From: Neptunomonas phycophila
GTDB lineage: Bacteria; Pseudomonadota; Gammaproteobacteria; Pseudomonadales; Balneatricaceae
Direction of reading: 5' to 3'
Length of the DNA stretch: 64,000 bases
Assembly: GCF_001922575.1 (NCBI RefSeq)
Contig: NZ_MRCI01000001.1
Span: 2,046,001-2,110,000, forward strand
Both the position numbers and the translations under genes were made by a program. Position 1 is the first letter of the stretch. The number at the start of each line of letters is the position of its first letter. Shown piece after piece: positions 39,122 through 46,149 of this stretch. The notes under the pieces were generated by a model, which saw nothing but the letters and a program-made list of their open reading frames with translations, had not been told where the DNA came from and made no database searches.

Positions 39122-39219
39122 AACGCCTTACTAATTGGCACATAAATGCTTAGCTAAAATTAGCGACGAAGGAGCACAAGCCAAGCGTTTTGCGTCCTTT
39201 TAAGTAACTTGTTATATGC
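39122..39219 (-). repeat. attC-like site, interrupted by the IS remnant
   Basis: Minus strand begins GCATATAACAAGTTACTTA (39219-39201) and ends TTAGTAAGGCGTT (39134-39122), with imperfectly complementary arms and a long central loop; the 3' core is separated from its flank by the 253-bp element. About 98 bp. Confidence 0.6.
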
Positions 39220-39226
39220 CCGAAAG

Positions 39227-39757
39227 CTACTTTTTTGAGGTTTTAACTAATAAGTAAACAATACCGCTAGCAAAAAGTGTTGTAATAATTAATATAATCC
39301 CCATAGTCGTTAACTTTGACCAGTGTATAGTCCTATCGACTATAGATTCACAAGGCTGTTCAGGGTTTATAAAAACTTTGATGGGTATGTTATGTTCAAA
39401 GTTATATACGAAACCGTAAGCTAAATTTCTCAGTTTACTGTCATCTCCACCTTCTATCCATGCCACTTTTCTGCCAATACAGCTTGTATCATTAAAATTA
39501 TATTTATAAGAAACCTGAGGGGCGTAATAAGTGTATTTGGTTCGACTTGAGGAGTTAGTTGAACCTTGAGTTATTTTAATAGAAGCATTCAACAGATCTG
39601 CATCTACTTGAACCCAGCTAATAGATTTAATGTTACCGGATATTGATTTTGTAAAATTTTTTGACATCAAATAAATGAAAAACAACATAGCTATAAGAAA
39701 GAAATATAAAATAAACCTAGTCAATTTAGTATTGTCTTTTTGAGTTTTCCTCTTCAT
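39227..39757 (-). CDS. DUF3592-like membrane protein
   Basis: 176 aa. Helices at about 13-35 and 148-170 frame an external domain with the DUF3592 pattern (SWVQVDADLL, APQVSYKYNF, KVFINPEQPCESIV). Start set at ATG 39757; an in-frame TTG four codons earlier is possible. Lone gene between two attC-like sites. Function unknown. Confidence 0.75.
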   Translation of the reverse strand: MKRKTQKDNTKLTRFILYFFLIAMLFFIYLMSKNFTKSISGNIKSISWVQVDADLLNASIKITQGSTNSSSRTKYTYYAPQVSYKYNFNDTSCIGRKVAWIEGGDDSKLRNLAYGFVYNFEHNIPIKVFINPEQPCESIVDRTIHWSKLTTMGIILIITTLFASGIVYLLVKTSKK

Positions 39758-39798
39758 ATTAATATCCAAATTTGAACAATGATAAACATCTGATTATG

Positions 39799-39870
39799 GC
39801 TTATAACGCATCATTCAGAGGCAAATAATTATTGGCTATAATAACGAATGAAGCGAGTGGTTAATGCGTT
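39799..39870 (-). repeat. attC-like site
   Basis: On the minus strand CGCTTCATTC and GAATGATGCG arms pair with one mismatch around a 29-nt AT-rich loop. The ends are CATTAACC and GCGTTATAAG. About 70 bp, between the split small gene and the DUF3592 gene. Confidence 0.6.
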
Positions 39871-39882
39871 TTTAGGTGAATT

Positions 39883-40080
39883 TTATGATGAATACGGATT
39901 TCCTGTTCCTTTGAAAGTAACCACATTATTTGAAATATTAGTTACTACAACTGGGAATGTAAGGTTTGTTTCTTTGCCGCCATCATACAAAATACCAGTA
40001 AAAAGTGTTTCCTTTGAATCCATAAGTTGCAAGCCAGCAGTTGGACTAGAAGTAATGAATGTACCCATCACTTGCTTCAT
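39883..40080 (-). CDS. Small hypothetical protein, probably truncated by an in-frame TGA
   Basis: 65 aa, beta-rich by eye, no recognised family. It starts ATG at 40080 with no ribosome site of its own. The same frame is open upstream to an ATG at 40152 that has a strong AAGGAG site, broken only by a TGA at 40083-40081 directly before this ATG. Either the cassette gene carries a nonsense mutation or the two parts are translated by stop-start coupling. Confidence 0.5.
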   Translation of the reverse strand: MKQVMGTFITSSPTAGLQLMDSKETLFTGILYDGGKETNLTFPVVVTNISNNVVTFKGTGNPYSS

Positions 40081-40152
40081 TCAACTAACAGTTCGAATAG
40101 TTGCCTGCCTTTCATCTTGGATACCATTAATTGATGCTTGCTTTAAATTCAT
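40081..40152 (-). other. Upstream half of the split cassette gene (23 codons)
   Basis: ATG 40152 has AAGGAG 6 nt before it. It encodes MNLKQASINGIQDERQATIR and three more residues before TGA, then ATG of the next reading frame follows at once in the same frame. Confidence 0.5.
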
Positions 40153-40168
40153 GTGGAACTCCTTATTC

Positions 40169-40227
40169 ACCTAACGCCTCAAGAAGAGGCGCCGGTTACG
40201 GCGTCCTTCTTGCTTGATTTGTTAACT
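40169..40227 (-). repeat. attC-like site
   Basis: Minus strand AGTTAACAAATCAAG (40225-40211) to CTTGAGGCGTTAGGT (40183-40169); the 3' core GTTAGGT fits GTTRRRY exactly. Inner arms CAAGAAGGACGCC and GGCGCCTCTTCTTG pair with small irregularities. It contains the stop codon of the 307-aa gene. Confidence 0.75.
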
Positions 40228-41145
40228 CCTGATCTCCAATAGCTCATAAAATATGGAAGATTCATTTGTTAGTGGGTTTTCAGTTTCTGTGACCTGACAA
40301 TACAATGTTACTTCTTGCTCTAAATGAAGCTCGCTAACCATTGACAGAACGCTTTTAGGGTACAAAATTTTAATAAGCGTACTTTCATCTACCCTAAGTT
40401 CGATTCGCTCTCTTTTACTTAAAAGTTCTATTTTTCCGTGAAGAATAACTTTTTCTTGCTCTATGATTTCCGTGACTTCAAGAGCTGAAGTAATAGCTTC
40501 TAATGCTTCTTTATTTCCATTCCATCGTAGTACTTCGTCGCCTGAATACTTCCAAGTAAACTCAGCCTCGGCAGAATGCGACCTTATAAGCTTCAAAAAC
40601 TCACGCAGGCTTTTTGCACTTGAAGGACCTAAAACATTTATGGAAGATAAGAACTCTTCTCCCCGCCCCAATGAAGAAAGAACCATGAATACACGCTCTA
40701 TGGCTCCTTTGCTGAGACCATCGTCAAGTAAATCTCTGTTTGCTGCGGCGGAAATAATAAACCTTGATGAGCCTGGGAGAAGCCCTGCAAGGCGGAGGTC
40801 TAACTCAGAATATAAGTCTTTGGGAACTCGCTTACGGTTTATACCTCCTTGCATCAGGCGAAGTGCCGCATATCCAATGGTCTTTCTTACTTCCTCAGAA
40901 AGCTTTGCAACCAAATCAAGAGGGGCGCTGCCTGTTTTCAGGTGAGGCGCCATAATGCGGAAATCAAGCATTTCAAACGCGGGGCTTGTTTCCGAAGTAA
41001 GTTCAATTTGAGACAGTTCATCCATGTGGCTTTCAAGGGATCTTGCAGCTAATGTATAGGCAAAATCACCCGACACGCTTTTTGCTTTTGCGAGGTCATG
41101 AAGCCCTTTAGCTTGTGATGCTTTTTTTCTTAGCTCGTCACTCAT
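40222..41145 (-). CDS. Unknown protein paired with a nucleotidyltransferase-fold gene
   Basis: 307 aa, no family recognised. An N-terminal helical part (about 1-150) with SAAANRDLLDDG is followed by a beta-rich C-terminal part (about 225-305). Its ATG overlaps the stop of the preceding gene by 4 bp, so the two are made together, and both fit in one cassette between attC-like sites. Not a known antitoxin by eye; the pairing suggests a toxin-antitoxin or defence module, which is inference. Confidence 0.75.
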   Translation of the reverse strand: MSDELRKKASQAKGLHDLAKAKSVSGDFAYTLAARSLESHMDELSQIELTSETSPAFEMLDFRIMAPHLKTGSAPLDLVAKLSEEVRKTIGYAALRLMQGGINRKRVPKDLYSELDLRLAGLLPGSSRFIISAAANRDLLDDGLSKGAIERVFMVLSSLGRGEEFLSSINVLGPSSAKSLREFLKLIRSHSAEAEFTWKYSGDEVLRWNGNKEALEAITSALEVTEIIEQEKVILHGKIELLSKRERIELRVDESTLIKILYPKSVLSMVSELHLEQEVTLYCQVTETENPLTNESSIFYELLEIRS

Positions 41146-41585
41146 GAGGCCACCATAACACGAGCAATACCTTTAGCTCGTTCATACCTATCGAATCCAT
41201 ACCAACCACGCCAGTAACTACGCATATCTTTATCTTCTGATGGGCAAAATAGTACGTCACATCCGAAGTTATTTTTAACTGTAGCTCTATCCGTTAATAC
41301 TTGAAACTGCTTCTGTTTTTCTGGAGATAACGCATTAAGGATAGCTGCAGGTGAAAAAATGACTAGATCAATATCGTTTGGATTGATTTTGTTCGTGGTA
41401 AAAGATCCATCTATCCATAATTCAATAGGAACGCCGATTTCTGACAAATGATCCACAAAAGAATTTAGCCCATCAATCAGAGGTTTTCTTGTTTCTGAGC
41501 TAGGAAAATCCTGCAAGAAATGATTTCCAATTTCACTCAATTCAAAATCATGCAGCCCCGGATCTAATAGTGGCTTTTCTTCCAT
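41142..41585 (-). CDS. Nucleotidyltransferase-fold protein (DUF6932-like)
   Basis: 147 aa. ELWIDGSFTTNKINPNDIDL matches the GS-x(n)-DxD core of polymerase-beta-like nucleotidyltransferases. The later GCDVLFCPSEDKD could supply the third acidic residue. Strong AAGGAAG ribosome site. It is the first gene of a two-gene unit with the 307-aa partner. In known modules such enzymes nucleotidylate a partner or tRNA; here this is only a possibility. Confidence 0.75.
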   Translation of the reverse strand: MEEKPLLDPGLHDFELSEIGNHFLQDFPSSETRKPLIDGLNSFVDHLSEIGVPIELWIDGSFTTNKINPNDIDLVIFSPAAILNALSPEKQKQFQVLTDRATVKNNFGCDVLFCPSEDKDMRSYWRGWYGFDRYERAKGIARVMVAS

Positions 41586-41603
41586 GCTCGATACTTCCTT
41601 TGA

Positions 41604-41694
41604 GAGTTAACGCCGCCGTAACGGGCCGAAGCTGCGTAGCAGCGAAGGTCCGAGCCCAACGTAGTTGGGCTATACGTTAACGGCTTTGTTATAC
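41604..41694 (-). repeat. attC-like site
   Basis: Minus strand GTATAACAAAGCCGTTAACG (41694-41675) against CGTTACGGCGGCGTTAACTC. GCCGTTAACG pairs with CGTTACGGC with one extra T. The long central part holds two further hairpins (GCCCAACTACGTTGGGC; GCTGCTACGCAGC). About 90 bp. Confidence 0.75.
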
Positions 41695-41696
41695 GG

Positions 41697-41864
41697 CTAT
41701 TTAAACATTGTTATAAAGACCAAAGCTGCCAAAACAAAATAGACATTCAGAAAAGACAGCATCATAAGCCTCTTATTTTGAACGTTTTGCTTAACGAGCA
41801 TTTCTTTCATTTCTTTGATCTCTTTCTTCAAAGAACTAATGCTCACCTCTGTGTTCTTATCCAA
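41697..41864 (-). CDS. 55-aa coiled-coil plus membrane-helix protein
   Basis: TTG start at 41864 with GAGG 5 nt upstream; 55 codons to TAG at 41697, 2 bp before the attC-like site. The first 30 residues are a charged helix (SLKKEIKEMKEMLVKQN), the last 20 a membrane helix (LSFLNVYFVLAALVFITMF). It follows the 187-aa membrane protein by 14 bp and probably shares its cassette. No family recognised. Confidence 0.6.
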   Translation of the reverse strand: MDKNTEVSISSLKKEIKEMKEMLVKQNVQNKRLMMLSFLNVYFVLAALVFITMFK

Positions 41865-41878
41865 GGCAACCTCGATGT

Positions 41879-42442
41879 TTAATGTCTATCTATTACAGAA
41901 TGAATTTTGGCGAAATAAATTGTGCCACAGCTTGAACAAAGTGAACCAATGCTTACTACTAGAAATAAAATAATAGCTAAAACAGCATTGCTGTTATTCG
42001 GTTCTAAAACAGGCGGCTCCACAACAACCAAAAAAGTTAATAACGCCATCAGGTCAAGTATTAGTGCAGCAATTATATAGGGCCGCCAGCTTGATGCTGC
42101 GCCGTTGTACAAATAACCGATTTCAATAGTAATCATGAGCACAAATACAGATATTGCCAAATTATAAAAAGGTGCTGGCAGAACTTCATATACCTTGAAA
42201 CCTTCAGGAACAACAACGGGGCTCATTACCCAGCTTGCACATAGTGAGCAGAACAGTGGTAATCCTATGGTGGTCAGGAGAAAAACCCACGTTGTGCCAT
42301 AGGGTAGACTATTTCGCCGTTCCGTCGCATCATCAACAGCAAGCAGTTCTCCATGCCGACTATAGGACACATAAAAATGAACTAAATAGGCAGCAAGCAA
42401 AAGTAAGCTAACAGCTCCATCTACGGTAGATTTAAATTCCAA
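41879..42442 (-). CDS. Unknown membrane protein
   Basis: 187 aa with about five predicted helices. TTG start at 42442 with strong AAGGAG 6 nt upstream. No family recognised. It begins 33 bp after an attC-like site, as expected for a cassette gene, and ends 14 bp before the 55-aa gene. Confidence 0.7.
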   Translation of the reverse strand: MEFKSTVDGAVSLLLLAAYLVHFYVSYSRHGELLAVDDATERRNSLPYGTTWVFLLTTIGLPLFCSLCASWVMSPVVVPEGFKVYEVLPAPFYNLAISVFVLMITIEIGYLYNGAASSWRPYIIAALILDLMALLTFLVVVEPPVLEPNNSNAVLAIILFLVVSIGSLCSSCGTIYFAKIHSVIDRH

Positions 42443-42475
42443 TAACCACTCCTTTAGTGACTGGTTCGCAACTCT

Positions 42476-42547
42476 ATATAACGCCTAGCTCACCGGAAAA
42501 TTAGGAGTGCAGCGAGTAATTTTTCCGAGTGCAGCAACTTGTTATAT
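42476..42547 (-). repeat. attC-like site (best example)
   Basis: Outer ATATAAC (42547-42541) and GTTATAT (42482-42476) are perfectly complementary. Inner CGGAAAAATTA pairs with TAATTTTCCG leaving one extrahelical A, the feature that sets strand choice in integron recombination. 72 bp. Confidence 0.82.
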
Positions 42548-42548
42548 T

Positions 42549-43019
42549 TCAATTGTACTGCGCCATAAATGAATCAGAAAAACGCCGCCAAACCGGCATT
42601 AGGTTTTCTAAATCCAGTTTATCATCTAGTAATTTAGCTTGACACTTCCAGTGGTCTTTTAGGTGTTCAGGCTTCTTTGGTGTTGGGTATCGCCCGTCCC
42701 AAATGACATATTCGGACAAAACTCTAAGTATTTGTTTTTCATCTTTTGATGTAGGTAAGTTTGCTGTATGGGCTAAGGCCACTAAATCATGAGTAGAACT
42801 GAAGGTTACATCCGCTCCGACACAGTGTGCTTTAAACAGAAGCTCAAAAGACATCCCCATGAGCATTTTATAAGTTGCCCAGCAATTAACCTCCAAACTC
42901 TTATTTTCTTGCATTGCCTTCCACAAGATACGAGCTGAAATTAAGAGGTCGTGTGACTTGTTATGCCAATATGCAGGAGTTTCCTGCCGAGTATCAAATT
43001 GAGCTTGATATGGATCCAT
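42549..43019 (-). CDS. HEPN-like domain protein
   Basis: 156 aa helical protein. MLMGMSFELLFKAHCVG, STHDLVALAH and LSEYVIWDGRYPTPKK match a HEPN-superfamily group (LxxALELLLKA, HDL, YxIWxGRYPxP). The RNase motif Rx4-6H is not evident, so catalysis is unproven. It starts 3 bp after the SHOCT gene and ends 2 bp before an attC-like site, so the pair forms one cassette. Confidence 0.75.
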   Translation of the reverse strand: MDPYQAQFDTRQETPAYWHNKSHDLLISARILWKAMQENKSLEVNCWATYKMLMGMSFELLFKAHCVGADVTFSSTHDLVALAHTANLPTSKDEKQILRVLSEYVIWDGRYPTPKKPEHLKDHWKCQAKLLDDKLDLENLMPVWRRFSDSFMAQYN

Positions 43020-43022
43020 ACT

Positions 43023-43667
43023 TTAATTTCTCTTTAAGAGCTTGGTTCTGGCTTCGTTAAACTCCTCTTCAGAGATGTGGCCATCTTCTTTGAGCTTCGC
43101 CCACTTTGTTAGTTCATCAGCTACAGAGTATTGCTTTAATTTTTCTCCTTTAATTATGTCTACCTCTGACTGAATGCTTTGATTCTTCTCAGATTTAGGT
43201 TTTGTTGAAAATATCCCATTAGTCTCTACCCACTCATTATGCTGGCTCAAAGGTTTAAAAAATAGTTGGGATATAAACACCAAGTACAGTATTGGGACCG
43301 AAGTGGCAAAAAGGGATTCGTAAAACTCATCATCATATTTTTCCCACGAATACATATCTTCAGTGTACTCGGTAGTTATATGCAGAAAGCCAAAATATAT
43401 AGAAAATCCACCACAGATTAACAATGCTAAAAATGTGTACCCCCTAAAAACCTTTACAGCCGTTTCAATATGATTGAAATCTTCATTTTTCTTCATCATG
43501 AAAATTCCAAAAATCAGGAAAATTGCTGGTATTACACCAACACCAAAAAATATGGAAGGTAAAAAAAGCAGAATGAATATCACAATCTTGCTGTGATCAC
43601 CGCTCGTTAATGGTTGATTTGTCACCAAACTCTCCTTTTGAAATATAACAGTTTTATTCATGCGCAT
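43023..43667 (-). CDS. SHOCT-domain membrane protein
   Basis: 214 aa. Three to four predicted membrane helices are followed by a linker and a C-terminal SHOCT motif (LTKWAKLKEDGHISEEEFNE). The start may be ATG 43667 or ATG 43661; both lie inside the GCGC-rich inverted repeat and neither has a clear ribosome site. Cotranscribed with the HEPN-like gene. Function unknown. Confidence 0.75.
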   Translation of the reverse strand: MRMNKTVIFQKESLVTNQPLTSGDHSKIVIFILLFLPSIFFGVGVIPAIFLIFGIFMMKKNEDFNHIETAVKVFRGYTFLALLICGGFSIYFGFLHITTEYTEDMYSWEKYDDEFYESLFATSVPILYLVFISQLFFKPLSQHNEWVETNGIFSTKPKSEKNQSIQSEVDIIKGEKLKQYSVADELTKWAKLKEDGHISEEEFNEARTKLLKRN

Positions 43668-43896
43668 GCGCGTTTACACCCTGACTCTAAAATCAGGAAT
43701 CACACTTAACGTATTGTTTAATATTACACAAGTGGAGTTATTCAAAAAGTACGGTTCCCTGTGAACGCGCATGCGCATTATCATTCTTGGTTGTGCGCGT
43801 TATATTCCCTGTTGATAACGGTAGCTACTTGATTATGGATGCTTTTTTCGCCTTGTCCAGTGTAAAAGTGCGCACGCGTTAGGATAAAACGCGCAC
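43661..43896. repeat. Cluster of AACGCGCA motifs in both orientations
   Basis: TGCGCATGCGCGTTT (43661-43675), AACGCGCATGCGCA (43764-43777), TGCGCGTT (43794-43801), GTGCGCACGCGTT (43868-43880) and AACGCGCAC (43888-43896). The first two are inverted over about 17 bp; the last two form a hairpin with loop AGGATAA. It marks the boundary between the cassette array and the phosphorylase gene. Confidence 0.75.
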
Positions 43897-43949
43897 GTTT
43901 ATAGATACACAAAAAATACACTGTATAAACAGTCATGTTTTAGTCAATG

Positions 43950-43958
43950 TTATCCACA
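43950..43958 (+). other. Perfect DnaA box
   Basis: TTATCCACA at 43950-43958, beside the GCGC repeat cluster. A single box can occur by chance and no other origin genes are present. Confidence 0.4.
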
Positions 43959-43968
43959 GCACATATTA

Positions 43969-45711
43969 TCAAACCACGCTTATCCAATGGCACGCATACG
44001 GTTTAACTTTTAAGCAGCCGTCTTCATGCTGCAAGGCTTGGTTGTGGAGTAAGTCTTGCCATTGGGTTACATCACTGCCGAGTAACGCTTTTAGCGTGTT
44101 TTCGTTCACGCTGCGGAAGGTTTTAGTGAAGTTGTACAGTGCGATGATTTTTTGGCCGCTGGCAGCGACGCGCATGATACCCATTAAGCCTTCTTCCATA
44201 TCCAATACTAATTGTTCAGCGTCTGGGTGGAATGCGGGTTGTGCGCGGCGGATGCGAATGCGGCGTTGGTATTCGCGCATTAGGATATAGGTGCTGCTTT
44301 CGTGTACTTCGAGTAGCGCTTCTAGCTCGTCCATGTCCCATTGGTGGCGGTTGATGGCGCGGGTGGAGCCGGTGACTTCTACACGCTTGTGGTCGTTAGG
44401 TGTGCCTAACAATGAATGGATGTAGATGCCTGGCACACCGCGTAAGCAGAGTGCGAAGGTTTGCGATAGCAGGTAACGCGCCGCTTGCCACGGTGCCGAT
44501 TGGTGGCCGGGGTTTCGGAAGGCGTCGAAGAAGGTCACGTTAATCTCGTACGGGACGTCTTTGCCATCGGTATTACGACGCGTGGATACATAGGCGCCAC
44601 GCGAGCGCATGTCGTCCATGAGTTGCTTCATTTCTTCTTTAGGTAACAAGCCTTCTAACGGACGCACACCAATACCGTCATGTGAGGCGGTAAAGTTAAA
44701 ATAGGTGCACCCTTCTGGCGGTGGCGTGAGGTGTTTTAGCCAATCATATAAGTATTGCGTGTTACCGCTGTGAATGGAGTACAGCAAGAGCGGCGGCAAA
44801 CTAAATTGGTACACCATGTGCGCTTCGTCACCGTGACCAAAGTAGCTAATGTTCTCTTCGTGCGGGACGTTAGTTTCGGTGAGCAGGATGGCTTCTGGGC
44901 ACATATCATCCAAAATATCGCGCATCAGCTTAACCACTTCGTGGGTTTGCGGCAGATGTAGGCAACTGGTGCCGACTTCTTTCCATAAAAAGGCAATCGC
45001 ATCTAGCCGTGTAATACGTGAGCCCTTGGCGACATAAAACAGCAGAATGTCGATCATTTCCAACAGTACATTGGGGTTTTTGTAGTTTAAATCCACTTGG
45101 TCGGCACTGAACGTCGTCCATACATGGCGAAGGCCGTCATGTGTGGGTATCTCGGTTAACAGCGGCGTGCTTCGTGGACGTACCACTTGGCTCCAATCTT
45201 TGGTGTGGTCTTCGTAGATAAAGAAGTCTTTGTACGGATCGCGGTTCCCCCTAAAGTCGGCAAAGTACAAACTCACGCGTGAGCAGTGGTTGAGTACAAA
45301 ATCAAACATGAGCTCAAAGTTTTCACTGAGGGCGTTAACATCTTCCCATGTGCCTAGATCGGTACGGATGGCGCGATAATCGGCTACTGAGAAACCATCG
45401 TCCGAGGTATAAGGAAAGATGGGGAGCAAGTGCAACACGCTAAATGTGTGCTTTAGCCACTTATCGACAAAGACTTTTAGGTTAGCCAGTTCAGCACCGT
45501 TGTCTTTACTAGTAATGCTGTCGCCATAAGTAATGAGGACAACATCTTCTTGATCCCATTTTGGCTTAAATCCAGTTTTGGTTAACTGCGCTTTGTAAGG
45601 TGCTATGCGCGCTTCTAATTCGGTGAGTAGCGAGTCAGCTTGATCTTCGCCATACAGATAGGCTAAACGGGTACGTATTTTTTGTTCAGCAGTCTGTCCA
45701 AGTACGGTCAT
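43969..45711 (-). CDS. GH13_18 phosphorylase (glucosylglycerate or sucrose phosphorylase)
   Basis: 580 aa amylase-superfamily enzyme. Catalytic residues are visible as the nucleophile D in ITRLDAIAFLWKE, the acid/base E in LLTETNVPHEEN and the stabilising D in FTASHDGIGVRP. GH13_18 enzymes use phosphate to split sucrose, glucosylglycerol or glucosylglycerate. The gpgS-like and phosphatase genes in this window suggest glucosylglycerate, making this the recycling step; this is inference. ATG 45711. Confidence 0.87.
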   Translation of the reverse strand: MTVLGQTAEQKIRTRLAYLYGEDQADSLLTELEARIAPYKAQLTKTGFKPKWDQEDVVLITYGDSITSKDNGAELANLKVFVDKWLKHTFSVLHLLPIFPYTSDDGFSVADYRAIRTDLGTWEDVNALSENFELMFDFVLNHCSRVSLYFADFRGNRDPYKDFFIYEDHTKDWSQVVRPRSTPLLTEIPTHDGLRHVWTTFSADQVDLNYKNPNVLLEMIDILLFYVAKGSRITRLDAIAFLWKEVGTSCLHLPQTHEVVKLMRDILDDMCPEAILLTETNVPHEENISYFGHGDEAHMVYQFSLPPLLLYSIHSGNTQYLYDWLKHLTPPPEGCTYFNFTASHDGIGVRPLEGLLPKEEMKQLMDDMRSRGAYVSTRRNTDGKDVPYEINVTFFDAFRNPGHQSAPWQAARYLLSQTFALCLRGVPGIYIHSLLGTPNDHKRVEVTGSTRAINRHQWDMDELEALLEVHESSTYILMREYQRRIRIRRAQPAFHPDAEQLVLDMEEGLMGIMRVAASGQKIIALYNFTKTFRSVNENTLKALLGSDVTQWQDLLHNQALQHEDGCLKVKPYACHWISVV

Positions 45712-46149
45712 ATTCGCTTCCTTATGCGTCGTTTAGTCAATTACAGCAAAGATCAGACCAACTAAAAAAGCCATTAATTCATTCGGTTATGGCTATAAAA
45801 AAGGCAATTAGACCAACTTTGCCTCTTTTACTCTACGCAATTGCTCGTTTGCCCACCAGCTTTAGCACTAAAACAGTGCATTGTGATAATCCACATGACG
45901 AGCAAGTCGACATTATCAACACGCACTGAAGCTGTGCGCCGAATCAGGGCAAAGCCTTTCGTTAAGGTGAAAATTACGCCCTAAGTATCAACACTGGATC
46001 AGTTAAAAGCCGTCAATAAAATCCAATAACAATCACAAGCCACTGTTTTACAAGCAGTTATCAGGTTTTGCCAAAATTTGATAACCCTCTCATTGCCGAC
46101 TTCCTTAGAGTATTTAAAGAATACGTTACTGCTAAACGAGACTTGATCT
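45712..46149. other. Intergenic region, divergent promoters
   Basis: 438 bp between the phosphorylase and eutB. A 9-bp direct repeat AGACCAACT occurs near 45754 and 45813, and AGCCAT/ATGGCT are inverted near 45770-45794. No cobalamin riboswitch or sigma-54 site recognised. Confidence 0.5.

Noticed and set aside
39848-40174. 108-aa plus-strand frame
   Set aside because: It runs through an attC-like site and opposite the split minus-strand gene, which has the better ribosome site.
36747-43667. Prophage or conjugative island
   Set aside because: No phage structural, integrase or transfer genes; gene sizes and spacers fit cassettes instead.
43950-43958. Chromosomal replication origin
   Set aside because: Only one DnaA box and no dnaA, dnaN, gidA or parAB genes nearby.
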